A stretch of DNA of 64,000 bases from Ichthyophis bannanicus. Lineage: Eukaryota; Chordata; Amphibia; Gymnophiona; Ichthyophiidae. Positions within the stretch are counted from its first letter, which is position 1. Every line of letters starts with the position of its first letter. Below, piece by piece: positions 1 to 11,109 of the stretch. Location of the stretch: assembly GCA_033557465.1 (NCBI GenBank), contig CM066034.1:986521637-986585636 (forward strand). Direction: 5' to 3'. The position numbers and the translations under genes were made by a program. Under the pieces are notes generated by a model. The model did not search any database. It had not been told where the DNA came from and saw only the letters and a list, made by a program, of their open reading frames with translations.

Positions 1-353
1 CAAGAAGGGTAGCAATCTCCTGACCTAGAAGGTTGAGGAGAGATATTGGAGAATTGAACTGTTTCACCATGGTGTGAGGAGGAAGGCTTAAGAAATGAAG
101 CTTGTACCCTTCCTTTATGATGGAGAGGGTCCATTGCTCTGCTGTGATTTGCTCCCATCTGGGAGCAAAGTAAGTCAACCTTCCTGGAATGGTGAGGGGC
201 TCTGGTTTTTCCAGAGCTAGAAAGGCTAAGTTCTCTATTTGCAAGTCAAAGGCCCGAGGAGGTTGAGGCTGCTGGGCTGTGGTAGGCCTGGCAGCCTTTG
301 ACTTGGCCTGTTTAGGTGGTTGCTGACGCTTTGCAGCAAAACGACCTGCAGAA
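1..353 (-). mobile_element. DIRS-like copy E, segment between gag and RT
   Basis: This segment matches, in the same order and orientation, the stretch of DIRS copy C at about 22,170-22,540. Shared phrases include the words around 'gaattgaactgtttcacc' and 'atgaagcttgtaccc'. It is the gag-to-RT part of copy E, whose gag lies at 9,195-10,909 and whose 5' end is at 11,278. The rest of the element (RT, RNase H, recombinase, 3' end) lies left of the window. The segment is cut off on its right by an L2 LINE and then an L1 LINE. Confidence 0.7.
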
Positions 354-3317
354 GATGTCTGCCCACGCCCATCTTCTCCCCTGCTCTCCCTCGCATTCTA
401 CCCTCCTGTCGCCTCCCGCTGCTCCTGCTCTCCCCCTAGCCACCTTAAAAATTGGTCTTATTAACTGCCGCTCCCTCAGGTCCAAGTCCTTACTTGTCCA
501 AGATCTTATCTCCCAGTCCTCATTCGATCTCACCCTTCTCACCGAGACATGGCTAAGAGAAGGGGAGGACGCCCTCCTCAACCGCTGCCTTCCTCCCGGT
601 TTTTCTGCAGCCTCTGTCCCCCGCACCGGCCGCGCAGGCGGTGGTGTAGCTGCCATTCTTGCCCCTTCCCTTTCTTTTACCCAACTCTTTCCGCCATCTC
701 TTTCCTACCCTGAGGCCCTTCTCCTCCATCTGCACACCACTCCGCCGACCCACATCCTCCTTGTCTATGCGCCCCCTGCTCTCCGTTCTGATCTCTGGGA
801 CTCCCTCCTTCGCTCTCTTTCTGACCTTTCCCTATCCTTTCCCCATCTTCTCATCGCGGGTGATTTTAATCTTCACCTTGACTCCCCCTCTTCCCCCAGG
901 GATCTTGCTTTTCTCACCCTCCTTCACGATCTCTCTCTCCTTCAGCATGTCTCTTTTCCGACCCACTCTGCTGGCCATACTCTAGATCTCTTTCTGACCC
1001 CCTCGTCCTCTACACTCACTCTCTCCAATCTGTCTTCGCTCCCTCTTCCTTGGTCGGATCACCTCTGCCTCTCAGTCTCCTGCTGCCATTCTGGAATCTC
1101 GACACCCATTCCTGCATCCCCCTCTGTCTGTCGTCTCTCGCGCTCCATTACTCCTATCCTAGCCCAGCGCCTTCCCCCAGCCTCAGACCTGCTCCCCTCT
1201 GATTTCCCCTCCCTGTCTCCCAGCTCTCAAGCATCCACTTGGTTCTCCTCTCTCTCCACTGCTCTCGATCATATAGCCCCTCTTCGCCCACGTCCAGTCA
1301 CTCGTCGACCCTCACACCCCTGGTACCATCCTGGTCTTCTTCTGCTCCGATCCCAACTTCGCAGAGCCGAGAGACACTGGCGCAAATCCCCATCGCCAGC
1401 CTCTCTCTCCCTCTTCAAATCCCAACACTCCTTCTATCGCTCCCAGGTTCACCTTGCTAAGGCCACTTTCTTCTCTGCTACCATCGCCGCTGCCCCCAAT
1501 CAGACACGTCATCTATACTCCACTCTTACTTTTCTTACCTCTCTCCATCCTTCTGCTCCCGCCAAGCCCACTCATCCTCTCCCTGCCCCTTCTCTCTTAG
1601 CCTCAGCTTTTCACAACAAGATCTCCACCTTGAGGGCCTCCCTGCCCTCCCACCCCCCGCCTCTCTCCTCCCCCCCTCCAGTTGCCTCTCCCCCCCCCCC
1701 ACCTCCCCACTCTCCCATACCTGGTCCTCCTTTTCCTTGACCACTACCACTGAACTGCATCACCTTATCGCCTCTTCTAACAAAACCTTCTGCCCCCTTG
1801 ACCCTATCCCATCCTCCTGGCTGCTCGTTCCTTCTCTGTCTCTCCTCCCCCACATTCAAACCATGATGAACTCTAGTCTCTCCACTAGCTCTTTTCCCAC
1901 CCCCTGGAAACACGCCCTCATCCGCCCACTTCTCAAGAAACCCACCCTCGACCCTCTTGACCCTAACTACCGTCCAGTCTTTAACCTTCCTTTCCTTTCC
2001 AAACTGCTTGAAAAAAATCGTCTTTGCTCAGCTTTCTCACCATCTGGACTCCACCAATCTCCTTCACCACCGTTAATCCGGCTTTCGCCCTGGGCACAGC
2101 GTTGAAACTATCCTCCTTGCCTTCACCAACTCCCTGCACACTGCCCACGATCGAGGTGACATTTCGGTGGTGGTAGCACTTGACCTTTCCGCTGCTTTTG
2201 ACCTTGTCGATCACTCCCTTCTCCTGTCCCGTCTGCACGACGCTGACCTCCGTAGCACTGTCTTACGGTGGTTCCACTCTTTCCTTTACTCCCGCTCTGG
2301 TGCCGTTCTCCCACCCTCCCCATCCCTCTCACCTTCCGACTCTTTCCCTCTGACCTGCGGGGTTCCCCAGGGTTCTGTACTGGCTCCTCTTCTCTTTAAT
2401 CTTTTTCTTACCCCTCTTACATTACTTATACCGCAATTTGGAATCTCAGCCTTTTACTACGCCGACGACATTCTTCTCCTTCATCACACCTCCCCTATCT
2501 CCCCTGACGTGACTCCACTAAACACTTGCTTAGCTGCCGTCTCCAACTGGATGACGCAGAACTGCCTACATCTTAATCTTTCAAAGACCATAGCTATCTG
2601 GTTCTCACACGGTCTCCCACCCCCCTCTCTGACCCCATCTTTCCCTAATGCACCCATCTCGCTGGTTTCTACTTTCCGCTATCTTGGGGTTCTTTTCGAT
2701 TCAGACCTCTCCTTCTCGGCTCACGTTTCCCACATTTCCAAACTCTCTTTCTTTCATCTCCGTCAGATTCATGCTATCCGTCCCTTCCTCTCTCCCTCTG
2801 CTTTAGCTACCTTGCTACTAGACCTTGTTATTTCTCGCGTTGACTTTTCCAACTCTATCCTCTCCGGCATCTCCAAACTGCAGCTCTCGCGGCTGCAGAG
2901 AATCCAAAATACTGCTGCTCGGCTTATTTCCCACTCTTCCTCTAGAGATCACGTCACCCCCCTTTCTCTTTCGTCTTCCCTGGCTCCCTATACCCTTCCG
3001 CATACAATTCAAACGCCTCATCCTAGCTCACAAGGCGCTGCACACTTCCACCCCTCAATATCTTGCTGATCTGCTCCACTTCCACACCCCCCCGCCACAC
3101 TCCCCGCTCCTTTCACCTCAACCGCCTCGCATTGCCTTCCCCCTCTCGTGCTCACCTGCAGTCCACACGCTCCTCAGCTTTCTTCTTTACAGGTCCCTCA
3201 TTATGGAACTCCCTCCCCCCTGCCCTCCGGCTCGAACCCCACTTCCCTACTTTCAAACGTTCCCTCAAGACTCATCTCTTTTCCCTAGCCTTTGACCTCC
3301 CTCCTTCCCAGCCCTGA
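354..3317 (+). pseudogene. L2-a ORF2: APE endonuclease and reverse transcriptase, frameshifted
   Basis: Would nick target DNA and copy the LINE RNA by target-primed reverse transcription. The endonuclease part (to about 1,740) shows LINCRSLRSK, LLTETWL, AGDFNLHLD and a terminal WSDH. The RT part shows LLKKP...[32 protein letters not shown] and YYADDILLL (about 2,450-2,480). The reading frame changes near 1,740 (after a run of C), between 2,100 and 2,167, near 2,970 and near 3,063, so the protein cannot be made in one piece. The apparent Met at 316 lies in DIRS sequence and is not the element's own start. Confidence 0.75.
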
Positions 3318-3493
3318 CCCTCCTCCCTCACCCTTTATCCCACCCACTTTTGTCTTTCTTCTTTTACTATTACATTGTAACTTCCCTTTCATTTTCTGGC
3401 TTCGTGCCACTCTGTTCTGAAATTTTTTTGTTATTGTAAACCGCTCTGCTTACTACTGAAAGGCGGTCAAGCAAATAAATAAAGATAAAGATA
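354..3493 (+). mobile_element. L2-type non-LTR retrotransposon (L2-a), 5'-truncated
   Basis: Pyrimidine-rich LINE on the plus strand. It runs from just before the endonuclease domain to a 3' end with a 'gtaaaccgctctg' hairpin-like motif and an (aaataaag)n tail near 3,470-3,493. Motif order (APE endonuclease, then RT with YADD, then a C-terminal WLP...WNSLP segment) fits the L2/CR1 group. It sits inside DIRS copy E, whose sequence resumes at about 3,494. No clear target-site duplication is visible, which is common for this group. The left boundary is set by where similarity to DIRS copy C ends. Confidence 0.75.
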
Positions 3494-3556
3494 AAGATGA
3501 GCAGGATAATATCTTCCCTTTTTAGAAAAAGATGTCTTTTTGAACAATCTTTTCTT
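3494..3556 (-). mobile_element. DIRS copy E, short gag 3' segment between two LINE insertions
   Basis: About 60 bp of copy E gag 3' sequence trapped between L2-a and the L1. Its right edge is the left copy of the L1 target-site duplication (3,542-3,556). After removing the L1 it joins directly to 9,219 onward. Confidence 0.6.
3542..3556. repeat. L1 target-site duplication, left copy
   Basis: The 15-base word GAACAATCTTTTCTT occurs here, next to the L1 poly(A) tail (poly-T on this strand), and again at 9,219-9,233 next to the L1 5' end. Read on the minus strand it begins AAGAAAAG, fitting an L1-type TTTT/A endonuclease cut. Confidence 0.9.
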
Positions 3557-3781
3557 TTTTTTTTTTTTTTAACTTGAAATTTTTATTGGTATTACTTAGC
3601 ACACATAAAGGAACATTCTGTAACACACACAATTTTTACCCCCACGCAATCCCTAAGCCCAAATACACATAATCAACATAGCTAAGAAATCAGGCAAAAG
3701 CTAACAAATAGCTACAACCGTAACCCCTGTGAACCCTCCCTCCCTCCCTCCCGTCCCCCCGTGTCCCCTCCCCCCCCCCGG

Positions 3782-6700
3782 TCAAGCAGCTCGGGCTTCC
3801 AAATATACCACCAATGGTTGCCACTGCTTAGAGAACTTCTCCCCCTGTCCCCGCTGAAGCGCTGTGAGACGCTCCATATTTAGGACCCTATGTAGCCTGG
3901 AATGCCAGTGAGCCAGCTCCGGTGGCATACTTTGTTTCCACTTCCATGCAATGTCACACCTAGCCGCAACAATGCATGCCAACATTAGCTTACGCCATCG
4001 GAAGTCGAGAGTATCAGGCCACACCCCCAATAAAAATAAAGATGGGGTCAGTTCCGGCATTACCCCATAAATCTCCCCCAGTTGATCTCTAATCATTATC
4101 CAGTACTGGGATATCACTGGACCAATCCCACCACATGTGGAGATAGGTCCCCCGGGTGCCGCAGCCCGCCAACAAAGGTCCGGGGCCCCAGGAAACATCT
4201 TCTGGTAGCGCACCGGAGTATAATACCATCTCATCATTATTTTATAGGCATTTTCCTGAATAAGTGTACATAAAGAGGACTTAGATGCCCCCTTGATAAT
4301 AGCCATCCACTCTTCCTCTTCCCACTGTACCCCCATATCCTTCTCCCATTCCAGCATATAACTAGGCCTGCCCTCCCCCTTTCTAGCCCTTTGGAGGCTG
4401 TTGTACAGCAGCCGAATCAATCCTCGGGATTGATGATGGCCTAGCCATAGGGCCTCCAAATCATTAGGTCCCTCTGTCATCTTGTCCATGTTGTCCTTCT
4501 GGCGCAAATAATGCGTCACCTGTAGGTGCGCAAACAAATCTCTGGACCCCAGCTGAAACTCAGCCTTTAATTGCTCGAAGGACTTGGGTTCCCCCATATC
4601 GATCAATTGCATAAAGTTATCCAATCCTTTCCTTGCCCAACCTTGAAATATTCCCTCCCTCCCCGGACTGAAGGCAGGGGTAGCCTGGATGGGCGCCAAC
4701 AGGGAAGGCCCTACCCAGACACTGATCCGTTTCCATCCCCGCTGCCATTCTCCCCATAAATGTCGTATAAAGGGATTCGCTGTCCATGCACCGTACAACA
4801 CCCCCTTCTGTAACCAAGGGAGGTGCTGAAGGCACCAACCCTCCACCCAAAATTGTTCTATAGCATGAAATCGTTTAGTATTCGCAGATTCCCGCCACTC
4901 CATGACCTGCCTCATCTGAGCCGCCAAATAATCATCCGCAATCTCTAACATCCCCAACCCCCCAGTCCGCCGGGAACGATACAATACTCGACGCGCTATG
5001 CGCGGGGGTCGATGCCACCACACAAAGAAAAACATTTTCCTTTGTAAACGTTGGAGGACTATGCGAGGCACCCGCACTGGCAAAACTTGAAAAAAATACA
5101 GCAGCCTAGGCAGCACCATCATCTTAAGCGTGGCTATTCTACCCAGCCAAGAGATCTCCTCCTTATTCCACTTATCCATATCTCGTTCGATCCGGTCTAT
5201 CAGAGAGGGATAATTCGCCCCATACAACCTCGCCGCATCCGCAGTGAGACGGACTCCCAGATACTGGATATCCCGTGGGGCCCAACGGAAATTATAATTC
5301 CCTTGTAAATGCCTCACCAAAGAATCTGATAAGCTGACATTGAGCGCCGCCGTTTTATCCCAGTTAATTTTAAAGCCTGCTACCCTCCCATACTGTTTTA
5401 ATTCCTCCATATAAATGGGCAGAGCCAATAGAGGGCTGGCCACAAACAGCAGCATGTCATCGGCGAACAACGCCACTTTATGCTCCTCTGTACCCACCCT
5501 TAAGCTCTTGGCGTCCGTATTACTCCTTAATCGTCTCGCCAGCGGTTCCATAGTTAGAGCAAATAACAAGGGGGATAATGGGCAACCCTGTCGAGTCCCC
5601 CGTTCCAAATGAAAAAACTCAGAGTAGCGGCCGTTCACTTTAACAGCTGCCACCGGGTTAGCGTATAAGGCCTTAATCCAGGCCATCATATTCAATCCAA
5701 TCCCAAGCTTTTCCAGCACAGCAAACATAAAGCTCCATTCCACCCGGTCGAAAGCTTTCTCGGCATCCACACTTAACAACAACAAGTCCTGTTTTTGCTG
5801 CCGCGCTGACCACATCACTTGAATAGTTCTCCGGATATTATCCCCCGTATTCCTCCCATGGATGATCCCGGTTTGGTCCGACTGAATCACCTTGGGCATG
5901 ATGACCCCGAGACGATTCGCCAACACCTTTGCTAGGATCTTCCCGTCCGTATTCAATAAAGAAATTGGATGATAGGATCCACACAACGCGGGGTCACGAC
6001 CCGGCTTTGCCAAAACAGTAATCCCCGCCTGTTGCATAGAAGGCGCTAACGGTTTACCCTGCAGTACCTCATTAAATAGCCGCTGCAGCAAGGGGGCTAG
6101 CCGTTCCGCAAATGTTTTATAAAACAAAGCTGGAAAACCATCCAAGCCAGGTGCCTTATGCAAAGCCAGGCCCTTGATTATCAACCCAATTTCCTCCAGC
6201 CCAATCGGCCGATTAAGCATTTCTCTCTCCGGATCTGTTAATTCCGGGAGTATATCCCCTTCCTGCAGATATTCCCCCGCTCGTTGTTCCAATCCCCCTA
6301 ACGAGCTGGTATATAATGTTTGATAATAGTGCACAAATTGCTCCCTAATCGCCTTATTACTAAACAGCAGCTGATCTCCCGGGCCCTTAATTTTCAATAT
6401 AGCAGATCTGCGATCCTGATCTCTCAGCTTCCTAGCCAGCAGTGTGCTAGCCTTATTGTTAAATGCATAATAATGTTGATTAACTCGCTGCAACTGATAT
6501 TGGATGGTCTCCGTCCGCAACTTCATTAGCTGCGACCGGGCACAATCCAATGCTGCCCGTACTTTCACTCCCCCCTCACTTTTATGACACTTTTCCAGCT
6601 CTGAGATCTTTTCAAGTAAGTGGGTTTCCTGCCCCTCTCTCTCCCGCTTTAGCCGCATTGCCCATGATAACAATTTCCCCCTTAAAACCGCCTTGAGCCC

Positions 6701-7564
6701 ATCCCACTGGATCTCCCAGGCTACCTCCCCTGTATCATTCCATTGATAGTACTCGTCGACAGCTGCCTCAATATCTTTAATGACCTCCTTATTCTGCAGT
6801 AGACTTTCATTTAATCTCCAAAAGGTCCGGCCGTCCTTATCCTGCTCTTCCCCAAAATCCACCCATATTGGGCCATGATCTGTCCATGTAATCGGTTCAA
6901 TGCCAGCTCTAGCGACCTTATGGGTCCAGCACTCGTCCCCTAAAAAAAAATCTATCCTGCTATAACTTTGATGGACTGGAGAATAGTAGGAATAATCGCG
7001 CGCTTGGGGGTGCAACTGACGCCAAAGATCACACACTCTTAATTGCGCCATCAGGTCCAATAATTGCGACTGCCCCTTCCACCCTTCCACCGCACCTGAC
7101 CGCATTCTGTCCCTCCGGGGGTCTAAGACTTCATTAAAATCCCCCCCCAATAAGAGAGCCCCATGTATCTTATTTATCAGCCAACCTGTTAAAGCCTCCC
7201 AAAAGGACGTACGGGGGTCATTAGGGCCATAAACGTTGACAAACGTGACCTCCTGCCCCTGCAATTCCCCCCACACTAATAGCACACGCCCTTTCATCCC
7301 CTTTATGACTCCCCCCACCTGAAAGGGAACATCATTCCGAATTAGTATTGCCACCCCTGCCTTCTTGTGAAGTCCCTCAGCATTAAACCAAATATTACGA
7401 AAAGCCCCATGTCTGACCAAAGATTCATCTTTTGGCAGCAGGTGAGTTTCCTGCAGAAACACCACCTGCCACTTGTGGTGCTGTACTTCCTTAAACAACA
7501 TCTTCCGCTTTTGTGGGGTATTGAGCCCTCTAACGTTCAATGAGCCTACCCTAAGTCCCGCCAT
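3782..7564 (-). CDS. L1-type ORF2 protein: APE endonuclease plus reverse transcriptase
   Basis: An uninterrupted 1,260-residue ORF2. The N-terminal APE domain (about residues 1-235) shows LNVRGLN, FLQETHL, LLGGDFNEVLDP, SRIDFFLG and a terminal TWTDHG. The RT domain (about 480-800) shows HKAPGLDGFPALFYK, SVDAEKAFDRVEWSF, GTRQGCPLSPLLFAL and the catalytic FADD at residues 700-703. A long C-terminal region follows. The length is normal for L1/Tx1 ORF2. The Met at 7,564 begins MAGLRVGSLN, where ORF2 proteins of this group usually start. There is no stop or frameshift, and the catalytic residues I can check are present, so this could encode an active enzyme. Whether it is L1 proper or Tx1 would need a tree. 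Confidence 0.92.
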   Translation of the reverse strand: MAGLRVGSLNVRGLNTPQKRKMLFKEVQHHKWQVVFLQETHLLPKDESLVRHGAFRNIWFNAEGLHKKAGVAILIRNDVPFQVGGVIKGMKGRVLLVWGELQGQEVTFVNVYGPNDPRTSFWEALTGWLINKIHGALLLGGDFNEVLDPRRDRMRSGAVEGWKGQSQLLDLMAQLRVCDLWRQLHPQARDYSYYSPVHQSYSRIDFFLGDECWTHKVARAGIEPITWTDHGPIWVDFGEEQDKDGRTFWRLNESLLQNKEVIKDIEAAVDEYYQWNDTGEVAWEIQWDGLKAVLRGKLLSWAMRLKREREGQETHLLEKISELEKCHKSEGGVKVRAALDCARSQLMKLRTETIQYQLQRVNQHYYAFNNKASTLLARKLRDQDRRSAILKIKGPGDQLLFSNKAIREQFVHYYQTLYTSSLGGLEQRAGEYLQEGDILPELTDPEREMLNRPIGLEEIGLIIKGLALHKAPGLDGFPALFYKTFAERLAPLLQRLFNEVLQGKPLAPSMQQAGITVLAKPGRDPALCGSYHPISLLNTDGKILAKVLANRLGVIMPKVIQSDQTGIIHGRNTGDNIRRTIQVMWSARQQKQDLLLLSVDAEKAFDRVEWSFMFAVLEKLGIGLNMMAWIKALYANPVAAVKVNGRYSEFFHLERGTRQGCPLSPLLFALTMEPLARRLRSNTDAKSLRVGTEEHKVALFADDMLLFVASPLLALPIYMEELKQYGRVAGFKINWDKTAALNVSLSDSLVRHLQGNYNFRWAPRDIQYLGVRLTADAARLYGANYPSLIDRIERDMDKWNKEEISWLGRIATLKMMVLPRLLYFFQVLPVRVPRIVLQRLQRKMFFFVWWHRPPRIARRVLYRSRRTGGLGMLEIADDYLAAQMRQVMEWRESANTKRFHAIEQFWVEGWCLQHLPWLQKGVLYGAWTANPFIRHLWGEWQRGWKRISVWVGPSLLAPIQATPAFSPGREGIFQGWARKGLDNFMQLIDMGEPKSFEQLKAEFQLGSRDLFAHLQVTHYLRQKDNMDKMTEGPNDLEALWLGHHQSRGLIRLLYNSLQRARKGEGRPSYMLEWEKDMGVQWEEEEWMAIIKGASKSSLCTLIQENAYKIMMRWYYTPVRYQKMFPGAPDLCWRAAAPGGPISTCGGIGPVISQYWIMIRDQLGEIYGVMPELTPSLFLLGVWPDTLDFRWRKLMLACIVAARCDIAWKWKQSMPPELAHWHSRLHRVLNMERLTALQRGQGEKFSKQWQPLVVYLEARAA

Positions 7565-8034
7565 TCGGATAGGTACAAAAAATTAGCGATGAGAGCTACT
7601 TGTAAGTAGAATACCCCCCTCCCCTCCTGCCCGCTTCCCCCCCTTCCCCCCCTCCCACCCCCTTCCCCTCCCGCCTCCCCAATACCCCCCCACAGGCCAT
7701 GTCTCCCTGTGACTCCTAACCAGAGGACGAAGCTCCCCACCCGAGACCTGCCCTCGCCCCTACCCACGAAGCCCCCCGCCCCCATGACATCCCCCTAATC
7801 CTCCATGAAGTCCATTCATCCCATTCATCCATCATCCACTCCCCTCCCCTCTTTGGTATTCAAAACTGTAGTTCTTTCCCCCATTCATTACCCCCAAGCT
7901 CTCCCCCATACATACCCTAAAGAAACCTCCCCCCCCCAACCACACTCCACAAAATATAGCTAGGCACAGCTATCCTCCTGCAAGGTAAACCCTACAGTGG
8001 TCTATTATCATAACTCTAGCAAAGTCTCTCAGCT
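7565..8034 (-). other. L1 inter-ORF spacer
   Basis: C-rich on the plus strand (G-rich in the element sense), between ORF1 and ORF2. No conserved protein is seen in it. Confidence 0.6.
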
Positions 8035-9094
8035 TCAGGTAGTCTGCAGAGATCCGCTGCGCTCCTCCTCCTCCACTCTGGAAGACGTCCCAGATAGGCG
8101 CTGGAGCCGCCGGCCCTTGGAATTAATCCTTTGCCACCTCTGCTGATCCGAGAGAGACCAAGGCCCTTTCATCCGATCGCTAGCTGCTGGCTGAGTGCGA
8201 GTCTTAGGCAAATTGGGCGCTTTTGCTTTCTCCAGACATTTCCAGGCTTCCACCACAGTTCTGACCCGCTGGACTCCCCCTTGCAATTCAAATTGCAGCC
8301 CAAATGGAAAGAGCCATTTATATTTAATATTTTCATTCCTAAGATACAAAGTCACTGGGCGCATAGCTCGTCGACATTGCAATGTGGAGGGAGCTAAATC
8401 TTGAAAGATCTCTATAGTCACATTTTGCCACTTCAATTTGCCCCTTCTTGGCCGCTGCTTTCATAATCTCCTCCTTCATTGGGTAGCTCGAGAGGCAGGC
8501 AATAATATCCCGGGATAAGTTCCCTTGGGGGGGCCGGAGGGCCCGATGTGCTCGTTCAATGCCAATCAGCCTCTTAGCCCCGGCAGGCTCCTGATTCCCT
8601 TCCGCCAACAAGGCCCCACATATGTCCTGAACTACCCGATGGGCTTGCTGAAATTGCCCCTCTTCAGGCACCCCCCGGATGCGTATGTTGCAGCGCCTCG
8701 ACCTATTTTCCAAGTCCTCAATCTTATCGCGCAATTCCTCCCGTTCTTTCTGCCACTCCGTGTATAAGCTTTGAGTGCTCTCAGCCGCCATTACTGCCTC
8801 CTCCACGTGCTCCTCCAAATAGTCTACTCTATCTCCAAGAGCCTGCAAGTCTACCCGAAATTCATTCAGCATCGCCTTCACATCCTTTTTCACCCCCAGC
8901 ACTTCATTCTTTATCTCTTTGCACCAGCGCCACAAATCACCTCTCGTGCACTGCTCCTCCGCATTCACCGGTTCCTCTTCCTCCGCCATTTCATCTCCGT
9001 CCCCCCGCTCCGTCTGTAATCGCGCTGTAGCGTAGGGGGATCGGTACTTTTCCAATTTTTTTTTTGTCGTCGACATCCCCGAGACTGAGTGCAC
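8035..9094 (-). pseudogene. L1-type ORF1 (RNA-binding chaperone), one frameshift
   Basis: ORF1 proteins form coiled-coil trimers that coat the LINE RNA. The first frame (9,094 to about 8,430) has an acidic N-terminus, a heptad-rich coiled coil (about residues 55-125), an RRM-like start (RRCNIRIRGVPEE) and the start of the C-terminal domain (IERAHRALRP, RDIIACLSSYPMKEEI). Near 8,430 the frame shifts, and the C-terminal domain continues in the next frame (KWQNVTIEIFQDL to about 8,035). One small indel therefore separates it from a complete ORF1. A second in-frame Met (MSTTKKK) six residues in is an alternative start. Confidence 0.8.
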
Positions 9095-9194
9095 TTAGAT
9101 GCTATATAATGTGCACTGCTAAGAGGGCCCGATGCAAACACTTTTAGCTATTTTTCTCCCGTCTCAAGGAGAGCTCTTCGATCAGGCAGCCATC

Positions 9195-10909
9195 TCAGAT
9201 GGTGACATCACGTCCTCCGAACAATCTTTTCTTAACAGGGGCAGAGGTAGACTTTGAAAGTCGATCCAAAGCAGAGTTCTCAGCATCCATCTGAGTGGCC
9301 TTTGCTTGCCAATCCCTGCCAAACAGGTTTTCACCTGTACAAGGAAGGTTTCCCAACTCATCTTGGACCCAGAGTTCCAAATCAGAGGCCTGTAACCAAG
9401 CAATTCTGCGTGCACCTATGGCAATAGCCGTGGCTCTGCTTACACACTCAAAAGAGTCAAAGGCTGCACGGTTGGAGAATTTGGAAACATTTTGGGCATG
9501 TTTGAGCCAAGTGAGAAATTCCTGCCTTTTATCTTCTGAAATAAAAGGAGCTAAAGTCTGCAGATGATCTGTGACTTCTTTTAGAAACATCCCCATATAG
9601 AGACTATAGGAGTTGATTCTGGCAGCAAGCATATTGGCCTGGAAAATCCTTCGGCCAAAAGCATCTAGAGTCCTACATTCACGTTCTGGAGGGTTAGATG
9701 AGTGTCTCTTTGCACTCTTTATTTCTTCATAGCAGACTCAACCACAATAGAGTGGTGAGGAAGCTGAGTCTTATGAAAACCAGGACAGGGAGGGACACGG
9801 TACATGGTGTCTAACCTACGAGAATGAGGAGAGGTGGTGAGAGGAGTCTCCCACATGCCCAACATGAGATCATAAAGAATCTCATGAATAGGTAAGGTAG
9901 CTGCTTCCTTAGGAGCCTTAGGATATTGCAAAATATCTAATTGCTTGGCTCTAGGCTCTGACTCAGAGGCCACTGTGATGGAGAGGCCTCTAGCCACTTC
10001 CCTAATGAAGTCTTGAAAAGACAAGTCCTCTGGAGGAGACATTCTTTGTTTTGGAGAAGCAGACTCCTGAAGAAGAAGTACCGGTGCATCGACAGAAGCC
10101 TCCGACTCAGAGTCTTCGGAGGAATCGAAGTACTGCCTGTCTGGATGCTCCTGTAAAGCCCGATATGCGTACCGAGTGGGATCGACATCGGGAGTAAGCG
10201 GTACCGGTTCGGTACCGATGGGCATCATAGGACAGGGTACCGTTGCAGTCGACACCGAAGCTGATGTTGATGCAATCGGTACCGGCACCGGAAACGATGC
10301 CGGTGCCGGGGCCGGTACCGGCAACGGAGATTGTTGCGATACCGGAGGTGTCAAAGCCTGCATAAACGCCGTAAGGGTGCGCTGCATGGACAGAATTTTC
10401 TGATCCATCGACGCCACCAAATTCTGGATGTCGGTACCAGTGGAGGCCACCGGTACCCCAGAACATGGCAACAGGTGATCGGTCGAGGCCAAGCCATCGA
10501 TGTCAACCTGTGACCCCATAGACAATGCTTTGGAAGCCGGAACTTCCCGCCGGGGTAATTTTGCCGGAGCGGAATCCTCGAGGACAAGCCCGGAGGCATC
10601 TCGATGCTTAGAGGGAGATTTGCCCTTCGAGGACCGGCTAGATTTTTGTTTGGTTACCTGAGATCCATGGGAGGAAGAAGCAGCCTTGGAAGACGTCGAT
10701 GCCACCGAGGCTGCATCAGAGGGAAACAGGGTACTGAGCTTGGCTGCTCGGTTCTGCCGACCTCTTTTAGACATCATGGTGCAGGACACACAATCCGTGA
10801 TGGAATGGTCAGGACCCAAAAATTTCAGACACCAATCATGGGTATCGGTGACAGAAATAGTATCGCCACATTTTGTGTACTTTTTGAACCCGGAAGCGGA
10901 CTTTTCCAT
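9195..10909 (-). pseudogene. DIRS gag-like protein, copy E
   Basis: Gag-type ORF1 of a DIRS element. The likely start (MEKSASGFKKY, 10,909) precedes a cysteine-rich segment like copy C's, but with CxxC cysteines changed to KYTKC and CLKFL. A Ser-rich basic stretch (SSRSSKGKSPSK) and a Pro/Val/Ala low-complexity region follow. The conserved C-terminal block then has SFQDFIREVARGL, MLGMWETPL, HHSIVVESAM, LYMGMFLKEVTD, RRIAWLQASDL and CTGENLFG. A one-base deletion at about 9,719 breaks the frame between ESAMKK and the next block. The C-terminus is interrupted by the L1. Upstream in-frame codons to 11,179 run into the ITR and are probably not translated. Confidence 0.75.
9219..9233. repeat. L1 target-site duplication, right copy
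   Basis: Second copy of GAACAATCTTTTCTT, continuous with DIRS copy E gag sequence to its right. Confidence 0.9.
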
Positions 10910-11109
10910 GAGGAGAAAATATTTAGGCCTGAGGCCCAAAATGAAAATGCACAGCTGAATAAAGAAAAGGTTTTTTTTTTGTTTTTTTTTAAAGAAGAAA
11001 GAAAAGAAAAGACCGGCGGTACCAGTCCGACGTCGAAGGCAGACGCGACACAGAAAAATAAAGAACTTCTTGTGCGGTGACAGGAACACGACCTGCTGGC
11101 TCCGCGGAA

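Larger units (their letters stand above)
3557..9218 (-). mobile_element. L1/Tx1-group LINE, near full length (about 5.66 kb)
   Basis: Minus-strand LINE with a poly(A) tail (about 3,553-3,570), a 3' UTR, an open ORF2, a roughly 470-bp inter-ORF spacer, ORF1 with one frameshift and a short 5' UTR (9,095-9,218). It is bounded by a perfect 15-bp target-site duplication. It inserted into the gag gene of DIRS copy E and so is younger than E. The perfect duplication and open ORF2 suggest a fairly recent insertion. Confidence 0.92.

Noticed and set aside
312..656. Minus-strand ORF opposite the L2-a endonuclease
   Set aside because: Arises from the pyrimidine-rich sense strand; Arg/Gly/Glu-rich with no domain. 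A shadow of the LINE frame.
10195..10460. CRISPR-like or regulatory repeat array
   Set aside because: Repeated GGTACC words have irregular spacing and lie inside a gag frame; there are no spacer-repeat units. Kept only as a motif-cluster finding.
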